Shown here: one piece after another, positions 1 through 8,184 of the stretch | Layout of the letters: every line of letters begins with the position of its first letter | Numbering within the stretch: position 1 is the first letter of the stretch | Assembly: GCA_015056585.1 (NCBI GenBank) | Contig: SVFZ01000102.1 | Coordinates: 1 to 39,011, forward strand | Reading direction: 5' to 3' | Length of the DNA: 39,011 nucleotides | Source: Butyrivibrio sp. | GTDB taxonomy: Bacteria; Bacillota; Clostridia; Lachnospirales; Lachnospiraceae | The notes under the pieces: generated by a model | Seen by the model: only the letters and a program-made list of their open reading frames with translations | Told to the model about the DNA's origin: nothing | Database searches by the model: none | Program-made: the position numbers and the translations under genes

Positions 1-16
1 TAATGATCCTGTTTGA

Positions 17-301
17 TTGTTAAGTTTCGCGACTACAACAATACTACTATTAGGACTTACTTTCTACTGCCTTTTTGATAAAAAGAAAATCACTGCACAC
101 AGCCTAGGCAGGCCATCGCGCAGCGATTTTGTTCAATCAGAAATTACAGAAATGGGCAGGCGTGCTCATGAGTATTTATTGCAGCATTTGACTAAGAATG
201 TTTCGATTCAGAAGTATAAAAAAGAAATGCTTTATTATGAACATCAAATGAATGTGGAAGCTGCTGAGCCAAGCGAAAACAGAGTATTGGAGTCAACATA
301 A
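17..301 (+). CDS. Small hypothetical protein with one N-terminal membrane segment, possibly a gene remnant
   Basis: I do not recognise this protein. The frame opens with TTG directly after an in-frame TGA at 14-16 and has no visible Shine-Dalgarno sequence. It would encode 94 residues: a hydrophobic segment at about residues 2-18, then a charged, helix-prone tail rich in Glu, Lys and His. It ends 9 bp before the Alg14-like gene and so lies in the polysaccharide operon. It could be a genuine small membrane protein read from TTG. It could equally be the 3' remnant of a larger polysaccharide gene (for example a chain-length or sugar-transferase protein) broken by a stop or frameshift just upstream. 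Only 16 bases of upstream sequence are available, so the two cannot be told apart. Confidence 0.35.
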   Translation: MLSFATTTILLLGLTFYCLFDKKKITAHSLGRPSRSDFVQSEITEMGRRAHEYLLQHLTKNVSIQKYKKEMLYYEHQMNVEAAEPSENRVLEST

Positions 302-310
302 GCTTAAGAG

Positions 311-808
311 ATGATTATGAATTCGAATGATAATAAAAAGAAAACCAAACAAAAGAAAATATGTCTAATTGCATCTTCCGGCGGCCATTTAGAGCAGATC
401 AGACAGCTTAATAAAATAAGTCAGAAATATGATTGCTTTTATGTGGTAACCAGAACTAAGGCAACAGAAGCTATGAAACAAAAGCATTATATAGTTTCGG
501 ATCTGGTACGAACCAATAAGTTTGTTGAAGCGTTACGCATGTCTCGCATGATGATTGAACAGCTAGTGATTTTTCTTAAAGAAAAGCCGGATGTTGTTCT
601 TACTACAGGTGCTGCTGTAGCTATTCCAATGTGCATAATTGGTAAAATTTTTCACAAAAAAGTAATATATATCGAGAGCTATGCACGTATGACAACTCCA
701 AATAAAACAGGATTGTTAATTTACAAGTTTGCTGATTTGTTTATTATCCAATGGGAGGCGTTAAAAAAATACTATCCAAACGCAGTTTATGGAGGTTCAA
801 TATACTGA
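311..808 (+). CDS. Alg14-like glycosyltransferase membrane subunit (PssD/CpsF type)
   Basis: This 165-residue protein matches the Alg14/PssD/CpsF family, the membrane-bound half of a split GT28-type glycosyltransferase that adds the second sugar to a lipid-linked polysaccharide repeat unit. After a short Lys-rich N-terminus comes the family motif IASSGGHLEQ (about residues 20-29). Further on are a TTGAAVAIP stretch, an IYIESYAR motif, and the closing IQWEALKKYYPNAVYGGSIY block, all typical of the family. The length is normal. The family depends on a separate catalytic partner related to Alg13, and that gene follows directly with a 1-bp stop/start overlap (TGATG). The ATG at 317 is an alternative start; 311 is used because both ATGs follow the same weak AG-rich stretch. 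Confidence 0.88.
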   Translation: MIMNSNDNKKKTKQKKICLIASSGGHLEQIRQLNKISQKYDCFYVVTRTKATEAMKQKHYIVSDLVRTNKFVEALRMSRMMIEQLVIFLKEKPDVVLTTGAAVAIPMCIIGKIFHKKVIYIESYARMTTPNKTGLLIYKFADLFIIQWEALKKYYPNAVYGGSIY

Positions 809-1293
809 TGAGGGTTTTAGTAACAATTGGATCAATGTCTGAAAAGAAGTTCACACGTCTATTTAAAATAATGGATGAAATATGTGAAGAAGGTATTATT
901 GATGGTAAACAGGTCGTAGCTCAGGTTGGATTTGATGGTTATAAATCAAAGTATTATGACTGTTTTGATATGACTTCTGATGAGAACTTCAAAAGAATGA
1001 TAGATGAGTCTGACTTGATAATTACACATGCTGGTACCGGTACAGTCACATCGAGTATTAAACGAGGAAAAAAAGTTATCGTTTTTCCTCGTTTGGTTGA
1101 ATATGACGAGCACTATGATAATCATCAGATTGAACTGGCTGAATCGTTTTCAAAACAAGGATATGTTTTAGTGGCAAAAACAAAAGAAGAATTAAAAAAA
1201 CAGATTCAAAATATTGATTTGTTTGATCCGACTCCATTTATATCCAATAATGATAGAATCAGCAATATGATAATAGATTTTATAGAAAAGTAA
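808..1293 (+). CDS. Alg13-like glycosyltransferase catalytic subunit (PssE/CpsG type)
   Basis: This is the cytosolic catalytic partner of the preceding Alg14-like protein and corresponds to the C-terminal half of GT28 glycosyltransferases such as MurG. It has about 161 residues and begins MRVLVTIGS, the expected first strand of the family. The nucleotide-sugar site is visible as THAGTGTVTSSIKRGKKVI followed by FPRLVEYDEHYDNHQ; the acidic/HxxxHQ portion is diagnostic. The open frame extends up to 751, but ATG 808 is chosen. It overlaps the upstream stop by one base, has GGAGG at 791-795, and gives the normal family N-terminus. The overlap implies translational coupling, which fits an obligate heterodimer. 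The sugar donor cannot be told from sequence. Confidence 0.88.
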   Translation: MRVLVTIGSMSEKKFTRLFKIMDEICEEGIIDGKQVVAQVGFDGYKSKYYDCFDMTSDENFKRMIDESDLIITHAGTGTVTSSIKRGKKVIVFPRLVEYDEHYDNHQIELAESFSKQGYVLVAKTKEELKKQIQNIDLFDPTPFISNNDRISNMIIDFIEK

Positions 1294-1313
1294 GTAAAGG
1301 TCAGTTTTGAAAT

Positions 1314-2402
1314 ATGAATGCATATTTTATTCCGTATGATCCCAGAAATCATTACACAACTCTTGTATCAGATTACCTGGAGAAACATAGGATTAATATT
1401 TTAAATAAAGGAATTACCAGTAAGTATAAGACCATATTACGCAGTGTGTTTGAAGTACCACTTAGACATGTTAAGGTTATTCACGTTAATTGGATTGAAA
1501 CATGTGCGCAGGATAGAACGCTGAAGTATCGCTTTTTGGGGTGGGCTGTATTAAGATGGGTCGATCTCATGAAGATATATGGTGCGAAAATAGTTTGGAC
1601 AGTTCATAATAAAACGTCTCATAATTATTCAGGTGATGTCGAGAACACTCATATTTTCTATGAGAAGATGTTACGTAGAACCGATATGGTCATGGTTCAT
1701 TGTAAGGAAACAGAAGATTCTATTGTAGAAGAATATGGTTATCCAAGAGATAAAATATTAAATGTTCCACACGGCGCATATGAAGAAGAATGCGTAACAC
1801 CAAAAAGATGGCAATTATCAGAAATCGTTGATCATAATAAGTTTACTATAGTTACATTTGGTAATATTGTAGCGTACAAAAATATACCACTTCTTATTAG
1901 AGCCTATAAAGAGCTAAATGATAAATCACTTCAGCTTATAATTGCCGGAAGTAGTAAAAATGAGGACTTGTTAAAAGAGATAGATGAAGCGATTGTTGGC
2001 ACAGATATAATCTTTGACAAAAGATTTATACCGGATGAGGAGATGGATAGTCTTTTTTCTGTTTGTGATTGTGTAATTCTTCCTTATGAAAAAGAAAGTA
2101 TGTATAATTCCGGAGTGGCTGTAATGGCTTTTTCAAAAGGATTGCCTGTAATCGTTTCAGAATTTGGAGCAATAAAAGAAATAAGTAATCGCAGTTTTGT
2201 TTATGCATACGATTTTGAGAATTCTGAAGAAAATGTTGTCGAATTAAAAAAGCAGATCCTCAAAGTAAAAGACATATGGTTAAATAATCGCGAATACTAC
2301 TCAGAAATTAAAGAAGAAGCATATAATTATGCTCATCATGAAATAAATTGGGATAATATTTGCCGAACTATTTCAAATAAATATCTGGAAATCCAAGGGT
2401 AA
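1314..2402 (+). CDS. GT4-like glycosyltransferase
   Basis: This 362-residue protein is a retaining GT-B glycosyltransferase that probably adds one sugar to the growing repeat unit on the inner membrane face. The N-terminal Rossmann-like half includes VIHVNWIET and IVWTVHNKTSHN, a pattern common in GT4-like enzymes of exopolysaccharide loci. The C-terminal half begins near FGNIVAYKNIPLLIRAY and carries the donor-binding region ILPYEKESMYNSGVAVMAFSK, with the conserved acidic residue before SG, followed by a GLPVIVSEFGAIKEI element. The length is usual. It follows the Alg13-like gene by 20 bp and precedes the GT2 gene by 8 bp, so it is operonic. The distinction between GT4 and related GT-B families, and the sugar specificity, are inference. 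Confidence 0.82.
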   Translation: MNAYFIPYDPRNHYTTLVSDYLEKHRINILNKGITSKYKTILRSVFEVPLRHVKVIHVNWIETCAQDRTLKYRFLGWAVLRWVDLMKIYGAKIVWTVHNKTSHNYSGDVENTHIFYEKMLRRTDMVMVHCKETEDSIVEEYGYPRDKILNVPHGAYEEECVTPKRWQLSEIVDHNKFTIVTFGNIVAYKNIPLLIRAYKELNDKSLQLIIAGSSKNEDLLKEIDEAIVGTDIIFDKRFIPDEEMDSLFSVCDCVILPYEKESMYNSGVAVMAFSKGLPVIVSEFGAIKEISNRSFVYAYDFENSEENVVELKKQILKVKDIWLNNREYYSEIKEEAYNYAHHEINWDNICRTISNKYLEIQG

Positions 2403-2410
2403 CTTTTTCT

Positions 2411-3280
2411 ATGAATAAAATCTTTGGAGTAGTTGTTTTAAACTATAATGATTATGCAACTACTCAGCACTTTATCGATAATGTTAAAAATTTTAATAAT
2501 GATATTCAGTTTGTTGTAGTAGATAATTGTTCAACAAACAATTCTTTTGACATCATATCTGATTACATTGAGGGGCTAAGCAATGTAGATATTATCAAGG
2601 CTCCAAAAAATGGCGGATATGCATATGGGAACAATTTTGGAATGAGATATTTAATAGATAAGTATTCTGTCAAATATCTTATGGTTGCTAATCCTGATAC
2701 AGTAATAACTGAAGATATTTTTAGCGAAGCGATGGAGCTTTTGGGGGCAACAGATTTTACATTGTTAAGTCCAATAATGAAAAAGACTGATGGTAGCATA
2801 GCAGATTTACCATATTGGGATATTCCTACTTATTGGGACGATATATGCAGGTGTTTTTATATTCTCAGAAGATTGAATAAGAAAAATTATCATATTGATT
2901 TTAATGAAAGAATACAACAAGTTGAGGCTGTACCGGGATCGCTTTGGATTATTAGAGCGGATAAAATGCAGGAAATTGGATATTTGGATGAGAATACATT
3001 CTTATACTGCGAAGAGAGTATTTTAGCAAGAAAGCTAAAAGATAAAAACTTCAAAAGTGGTTTAATGACTAGAGTATCATATATTCATGCTCATTCTGTT
3101 TCTATAAAAAGTGTTCTTAGTGAGATCAGAATGGTGCATTTAATGGGACAATCTATATTATATTATGAACGAACATACAACAAGATTTCAAAGCTAAGGG
3201 TTTCCGTTCTAAAACTTGCAATTAAGGTTTGGGCGTTTGAACGAAGAATAGTTGTAGGTGCATTGAATGGAAAAAGATAA
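2411..3280 (+). CDS. GT2 family glycosyltransferase
   Basis: This 289-residue inverting GT-A glycosyltransferase resembles the rhamnosyltransferase-like branch of family 2. The N-terminus VVVLNYNDYATT is the canonical first strand. FVVVDNCSTN supplies the Asp that binds the uridine or thymidine of the donor. KNGGYAYGNNFG is typical of the NxG(Y/F)xxxxN element of the rhamnosyl branch, and VANPDTVI is the DxD-equivalent metal site. A later W-containing block with EAVPGSLWIIRADKM and FLYCEE is the acceptor/base region. There is no convincing membrane segment. The 3' end overlaps the polymerase gene by 14 bp, indicating translational coupling. The acceptor and sugar are unknown. Confidence 0.88.
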   Translation: MNKIFGVVVLNYNDYATTQHFIDNVKNFNNDIQFVVVDNCSTNNSFDIISDYIEGLSNVDIIKAPKNGGYAYGNNFGMRYLIDKYSVKYLMVANPDTVITEDIFSEAMELLGATDFTLLSPIMKKTDGSIADLPYWDIPTYWDDICRCFYILRRLNKKNYHIDFNERIQQVEAVPGSLWIIRADKMQEIGYLDENTFLYCEESILARKLKDKNFKSGLMTRVSYIHAHSVSIKSVLSEIRMVHLMGQSILYYERTYNKISKLRVSVLKLAIKVWAFERRIVVGALNGKR

Positions 3281-4481
3281 CAGGAAGTTAAAAATCTATA
3301 TTTTCATATTTTTATTGGTATCCAGTGAATTACTAGGGATTTATAGGAATCTTCCGATATACCCTAATCTTGGAGTTTTCGATTTTATTTATGCCGGATT
3401 AATTGTACTTACACTTGTATTCTTTTTATCATTTAAAAACTTTGGATTTGCTAAGCCAAATAATACAAATCAATTATGGGTTGTGTATTCTTTTACAATA
3501 ATATTATTATGTAATTTTGTTTACAGTTTACTGAGGCATCATCAATCAGTTAATCAGGTTTTGAGTGTTAGTTATCTTTATCTCGTAATTCCATTAGTAG
3601 CTATTTATTTAAATCGGGCTATAAAGTCAGCAAATGATTGTGAATTAATTGAAAATATGATAATTCAATTTGCTGTTGTTATTTCTTTGGTATCTCTAGT
3701 CCAAGTTCTTTTGCATGCCATTAACATTGATATTTTAAATGTTATAGAAGGCGAAAGATATGGCGGAGCTAGAATTGCTATAGGCATATCTGTAGAGATT
3801 TGCGGAATTCTGATGGCATATACTAAAATGCGAGAATATCACACCCTGGTATACAGGATGGAGTTCATAACAATTCTATTATGCTTCATATTTGCTGTTA
3901 GAACTCGAGGCTTATGGATATATATTGGTGCCAGTTTGATATTCTTTGAAATTCATAAGCAGAAGAAGCATGTGAATTTATATATTGTTTTATTATCTCT
4001 TTTTACCATTGGACTGATAATCTTGGATATGGTAAGTGAAGACGCGGCAATGGTTGCTTTAGACTCTGGTGACAATCATGTTATTTGGAGAATAAGGACC
4101 ATGAAATGGTATTTTGATCAGATCATAGAAAATCCTTTATTTGGTCTTGGCCTTATTAAGCCAATCGAAAATACTACTTCCTATACGCTTCTTATGGGAG
4201 ATTGGGGAAGAGCTTTCAGGAGTGATGTAGGATTCTTGGGATTTATTAATACATTCGGTGTTATTGGACTTGGTTGGTATACATTTTTCATTATTGTTTA
4301 CATAAAGAAAATAATGGTACTAATGGCGAATTCAAGAACGACGTATTCCGGACCATATTTATCATATATATTTCTTTCTATCGTTGGCGCAACCACTTTT
4401 AGTATTATGGCAAATAATCAATTATATATGGTTCCGGTTATGTTTGTGTTATTGATTAAGCGAGCAAGGTTTTGCAGTTGA
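3267..4481 (+). CDS. Wzy-like O-antigen/capsule polymerase
   Basis: This 404-residue polytopic membrane protein has roughly ten hydrophobic segments. As in Wzy and O-antigen ligase proteins, there is a charged extracytoplasmic stretch in the second half. That loop carries RIRTMKWYFDQIIENPLFGLG, which matches the conserved W...I.ENPLFGLG region of the family, and an earlier basic patch RYGGARIAIG. In the Wzx/Wzy pathway this protein would join lipid-linked repeat units on the outer membrane face. Its position between the glycosyltransferases and a flippase fits. The start ATG lies inside the GT2 gene, 14 bp before that stop. Sequence conservation in this family is poor, so the call rests on topology, the one motif and the neighbours. 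Confidence 0.78.
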   Translation: MEKDNRKLKIYIFIFLLVSSELLGIYRNLPIYPNLGVFDFIYAGLIVLTLVFFLSFKNFGFAKPNNTNQLWVVYSFTIILLCNFVYSLLRHHQSVNQVLSVSYLYLVIPLVAIYLNRAIKSANDCELIENMIIQFAVVISLVSLVQVLLHAINIDILNVIEGERYGGARIAIGISVEICGILMAYTKMREYHTLVYRMEFITILLCFIFAVRTRGLWIYIGASLIFFEIHKQKKHVNLYIVLLSLFTIGLIILDMVSEDAAMVALDSGDNHVIWRIRTMKWYFDQIIENPLFGLGLIKPIENTTSYTLLMGDWGRAFRSDVGFLGFINTFGVIGLGWYTFFIIVYIKKIMVLMANSRTTYSGPYLSYIFLSIVGATTFSIMANNQLYMVPVMFVLLIKRARFCS

Positions 4482-4528
4482 TTTTATTAGCAACAGGAGA
4501 ATGAAGATTTAATTATCTAGATAGTACT

Positions 4529-5983
4529 ATGCAAAATGTAATTAGTTTACTTTGGGGAAAATATAAAAAAATTCCTATTCAGGCGAAGCTGACAATTTGG
4601 ACTTTTTTTGGCATGTGTATGCAAAAGGCCATAGCAATAATAACGGTTCCGATCTTCACCAGGATAATGTCCACTGAACAATATGGACAATTTAGTGTGT
4701 ATATGTCCTGGATGAATATTTTTTATATAATCACATCCTTTAGGCTATATGCGGGTGTATACAATAAGGGATTTTCAAAGTATAGGAATGATAGAGCCGG
4801 ATTTACTCTATCTATGCAATATACAACAACGATTATCACAATTATAGTTTTTGCTATATATTTGATTTTTCATAAGCAGATAAATGCTATGACTGAATTA
4901 CCTACGTTTGTCATGGTATTAATGTTTGCGGAATTGCTGGTAACTCCTAGTGTTCCCTTTTGGACTGTTAGTCAAAGATATGAATTCAAATATAAGAGTG
5001 TATTATTGGCAACGCTTATTTTGGCCATATCAAATCCTTGTATTGGGATAATAGCTGTTTTATCAACTGATAATAAAGGAATAGCCAGGATTACTTCCGA
5101 AGCAGCAGTTCAGGTTGTATTTGGTTTAGTTTTCTACTTAATAAATTTATTTAAAGGTAAGTTCAAATTCAAAGTAGAATATGCTTTATATGCAGTCAAG
5201 TTTAACATTCCACTTATTCCACATTATTTTTCAGAATATATATTGAATCAATCGGATCGAATCATGATTCAAAAACTGGTAGGGCTTAGTGAAGCCGGCA
5301 TTTATGCTGTTGCATATAGTGCGGGAATGCTTCTGACTATTGTTTCCAGTAGTATTAATCAGGCTTTAGTACCGTGGTTATACCAACAACTTGATGAAAA
5401 GAAATATGAAGGTATTCAGAAGATTATAGTTTCTTTGGGGTTCATGATATTAGTCCCTATAAGTATGTTTATGGCCTTATCACCTGAAATAGTCTCTGTT
5501 TTGGCGGGGCCTGAATACCATGAAGCAGTTCGTGTTATTGCGCCAATTACTTCAAGTATAGTTTTCATGTTCTTGTTTATTTTGTTTGCAAATATAGAAC
5601 TGTATTACGACAACAATAAATTTACAATGTATATTTCTATGATAGGTGCGATTTTGAATATAGTATTAAACTATATATTCATCAATCTTCTTGGCTTCTG
5701 GGCAGCCGGATTTACAACCTTTTTCTGCTATGGAGTTTATTGTATTGGGCATTACGCTTTTATGGAACATATATTTTTCAAAAATGAAGGTAGGCACTTG
5801 ATCAAGTCTAAATGGATCATTTTTATCACATCAATACTTACCGGTGTTATGATCCTGTTCTATAACCTTAACGATTACGCAATAATTAGGTTTACTTTAT
5901 TGGGAGCAAGTTTTGTAGCTGCTTTTGTTATGAGAGATAAGATAATCAGTGTTTATAGTAATGTGTTAAAAAAGAAAAAATAA
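4529..5983 (+). CDS. Wzx-like polysaccharide flippase (MOP superfamily)
   Basis: This 484-residue protein has about fourteen hydrophobic helices and belongs to the polysaccharide transporter branch of the MOP superfamily. It would move undecaprenyl-linked repeat units across the membrane. The N-terminal pattern, an amphipathic stretch followed by MCMQKAIAIITVPIFTRIMSTEQYGQFSVY, is the usual family signature (hydrophobic helix, Pro, Phe-x-Arg, then Tyr-Gly). A second family hallmark is NIPLIPHYFSEYILNQSDRIMI, with the Pro-His and Ser-Asp-Arg-hydrophobic motif. The C-terminus is short and Lys-rich. The gene follows the Wzy-like gene by 47 bp in a very AT-rich stretch. The transported glycan is unknown. 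Confidence 0.88.
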   Translation: MQNVISLLWGKYKKIPIQAKLTIWTFFGMCMQKAIAIITVPIFTRIMSTEQYGQFSVYMSWMNIFYIITSFRLYAGVYNKGFSKYRNDRAGFTLSMQYTTTIITIIVFAIYLIFHKQINAMTELPTFVMVLMFAELLVTPSVPFWTVSQRYEFKYKSVLLATLILAISNPCIGIIAVLSTDNKGIARITSEAAVQVVFGLVFYLINLFKGKFKFKVEYALYAVKFNIPLIPHYFSEYILNQSDRIMIQKLVGLSEAGIYAVAYSAGMLLTIVSSSINQALVPWLYQQLDEKKYEGIQKIIVSLGFMILVPISMFMALSPEIVSVLAGPEYHEAVRVIAPITSSIVFMFLFILFANIELYYDNNKFTMYISMIGAILNIVLNYIFINLLGFWAAGFTTFFCYGVYCIGHYAFMEHIFFKNEGRHLIKSKWIIFITSILTGVMILFYNLNDYAIIRFTLLGASFVAAFVMRDKIISVYSNVLKKKK

Positions 5984-6014
5984 GTTCTTTTTTGCACATT
6001 ATTGGGAGATTTTC

Positions 6015-6974
6015 ATGGATAATGTTGAAAAAAAACGATTATTCTACTTGGATTTTCTTAGATTTATAGCGTGCGTATTGATAACAAATTCCCATTTTGA
6101 TGGAGTATATCCTTTAAATATATCTTGGGGAGGATGTCCGGGAAATTGCCTGTTTTTAATGATTTCAGGTTTTTTGCTTTTTGACTCAATAGGGAAAAAA
6201 AAGAGCTTTGTTTTTTGGTTCATACCTAAAGTACTCAGATTATATATTCCTCTATTTATAATCAATATCATTACTGTTTCGGTTGGATTTAGGAAACCTA
6301 GCTTGGAATTATTCTTTTTCCCAATTAATGAGGTTTGGTTTATCCCTTGTATAGTTCTTCTTTATTTTGCATATTATTTTGCAATAAAATATAAGGCTTT
6401 TCTTTGGTTATATCTGGTAATAGATTTTGCTATATATGTAGTCTTGTACTGTAGATTTGATTTACAAGTCTTTTTTGTCGAGAAACAGCTTATTTTTAGA
6501 TATTTGTATGGCTTTATTGCTATGATGATTGGAGCTTTCATTAAGTCGAAAAATATCACAGTACATGATAAAACAAAAGCATTACGCCTGATTACTGTAT
6601 CCATATTTGGAATCATTGGATTTTTGGGAGTTAAACTTGGAATCTCAGAAGGAATAAAGCTTGCATTATATATGCAATTTTTGACACAAGTATTCTCTAT
6701 GCTTTTTGCAACAGCTGCATTTATTGGTCTCTCATATTTTAATGATAAAATTGAGCGCTTTATGAGAAATAGTGCTTTGGGGAAGCTAACGTATATTATA
6801 AGTAGTTGCACATTGGAAGTGTATCTTGTACAGTTTGTTTTAATTGCAAATATTAAGGCTTTAGTGTTTCCTTTAAATTTTGTACTAATTATTCTGGCTA
6901 TAATGTTTTCTGCGTTGTTGCTACATGTTGTGAGTAACGAAATATATATAAAGGTTATTGATTATAATAAATGA
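6015..6974 (+). CDS. Acyltransferase-3 family membrane protein
   Basis: This 319-residue multi-pass protein is of the acyltransferase-3 (OafA/NodX-like) family, which typically transfers acetyl or succinyl groups to sugars of surface polysaccharides. The first helix contains FYLDFLRFIACVLITNSH, with the Arg and the conserved His of the family active site. The next segment, LFLMISGFLLF, matches the usual second-helix motif. About ten hydrophobic helices follow. It is on the short side of the family and has no extra C-terminal SGNH domain. It starts 31 bp after the flippase gene, with GGGAG just upstream of the ATG. The target sugar and acyl donor are inference from context only. Confidence 0.82.
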   Translation: MDNVEKKRLFYLDFLRFIACVLITNSHFDGVYPLNISWGGCPGNCLFLMISGFLLFDSIGKKKSFVFWFIPKVLRLYIPLFIINIITVSVGFRKPSLELFFFPINEVWFIPCIVLLYFAYYFAIKYKAFLWLYLVIDFAIYVVLYCRFDLQVFFVEKQLIFRYLYGFIAMMIGAFIKSKNITVHDKTKALRLITVSIFGIIGFLGVKLGISEGIKLALYMQFLTQVFSMLFATAAFIGLSYFNDKIERFMRNSALGKLTYIISSCTLEVYLVQFVLIANIKALVFPLNFVLIILAIMFSALLLHVVSNEIYIKVIDYNK

Positions 6975-7011
6975 ATGGGTAAATTTTGTTGATTTGCCTT
7001 TGGAGGTTTAC

Positions 7012-8184
7012 GTGGGGGAAAGACAAGCTAATTCACATATTCATTCTTTACAAGCTTTAAGAGCTTTAGCTTGTATTGCAGTTATGCTTTCTCATTCAGC
7101 ATTTATTTCAAGCAGTGGAATTAATTTTGTAGATGGATTTGGCAAATGGGGAGTTTCAGTGTTTCTGGTTTTGTCTGGGTTTGTCTTGATGTATTCTTAT
7201 TATGGAAAAAAACGCATAGAAAAAGCATCTGTTTTTGACAACATTAAATTTGCATGGAAAAAGATAAGAGGTATTTATCCTTTACATATAATAACAACTA
7301 TGGCTTTTGTTGTATTTATGTTTTTAGGGGATCATAAGACTCCGGTATTACCAGCTGTTTGCAGGATTGTGCTCAATATGTTGCTTTTACAAGAATGGAT
7401 ACCATTTACTGAAAGATCCATAAATGGGGTAGCGTGGTATCTGTGCGTTAGCGCATTTTGCTATTTTGTTTTTCCCTGGATTTTATTATTTTATGAGAAA
7501 AGAAAAATAAGATTACCTATCAGGGGCATTTTTGTTTTATTCTTTTTGCAGATTGTGATCGGATTTATCGGAGGCCTTTTACCTAACCAGTCATTAAGTG
7601 ATTCTTTATTTTTGGGATCAGATATGACTGAATGGTTAGTTTATAAGCATCCTATTAGTAGAAGCCTTGATTTTTTGATTGGCTGTAACATTGGCTATAT
7701 ATATGTTAATGAGAAGCAAGGAATAAAACATAGTTATATGTGCAGGATAATGTCTGCGGTTGCCGTTTGTTTATCTATTATTGGAATCGTTATCTATGTA
7801 ATTAATACACCTGCATCTGTTCAGGGAAAAATCGATTCGTTTGTCCACACTGAAAGATGGTGGACGTATGTATTATTGTTTATACCAAGTGCCTGTTTAT
7901 TTGTATACATTTTTGCTCATAATGAATGGCGACTTTCCGCTATGTTTACCAATAAACTAACAATATATCTAGGAGATATTTCGAAGTATCTCTTTTTGAT
8001 TCATTATGTGGTATTTTATTATATTAGTGCTGTAATAATTTATATATTTGGAAACGGCTTTGATCACATTTATGGGCCTTGGCTAAAAATTTGTTTTGGA
8101 ATAATTATTTCTATTGTTCTAAGTCACATTTGGAATAGACTAACATTAGTCACTGATAAGTTTAAGAGCAGTGATATCCGGTGA
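7012..8184 (+). CDS. Second acyltransferase-3 family membrane protein (GTG start)
   Basis: This acyltransferase-3 protein of about 390 residues is the last gene of the polysaccharide cluster. The family signature is SLQALRALACIAVMLSHSAF, with the conserved Arg and His, followed by GVSVFLVLSGFVLMYSYY. Roughly ten membrane helices follow, ending with a short basic tail. The frame is open from a TTG at 6958, but GTG 7012 is preferred. A GGAGG at 7002-7006 sits five bases before it, and the family motif then lies at its usual distance from the N-terminus. This start leaves a 37-bp gap to the previous gene. It is only distantly similar to the preceding acyltransferase, so it is probably not a recent duplicate. 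Its 3' end overlaps rqcH tail-to-tail by 39 bp. Confidence 0.82.
   Translation: MGERQANSHIHSLQALRALACIAVMLSHSAFISSSGINFVDGFGKWGVSVFLVLSGFVLMYSYYGKKRIEKASVFDNIKFAWKKIRGIYPLHIITTMAFVVFMFLGDHKTPVLPAVCRIVLNMLLLQEWIPFTERSINGVAWYLCVSAFCYFVFPWILLFYEKRKIRLPIRGIFVLFFLQIVIGFIGGLLPNQSLSDSLFLGSDMTEWLVYKHPISRSLDFLIGCNIGYIYVNEKQGIKHSYMCRIMSAVAVCLSIIGIVIYVINTPASVQGKIDSFVHTERWWTYVLLFIPSACLFVYIFAHNEWRLSAMFTNKLTIYLGDISKYLFLIHYVVFYYISAVIIYIFGNGFDHIYGPWLKICFGIIISIVLSHIWNRLTLVTDKFKSSDIR

Noticed and set aside
6958..7011. TTG 6958 as the start of the second acyltransferase
   Set aside because: No ribosome site; GTG 7012 has GGAGG at five bases and gives the normal family N-terminus.
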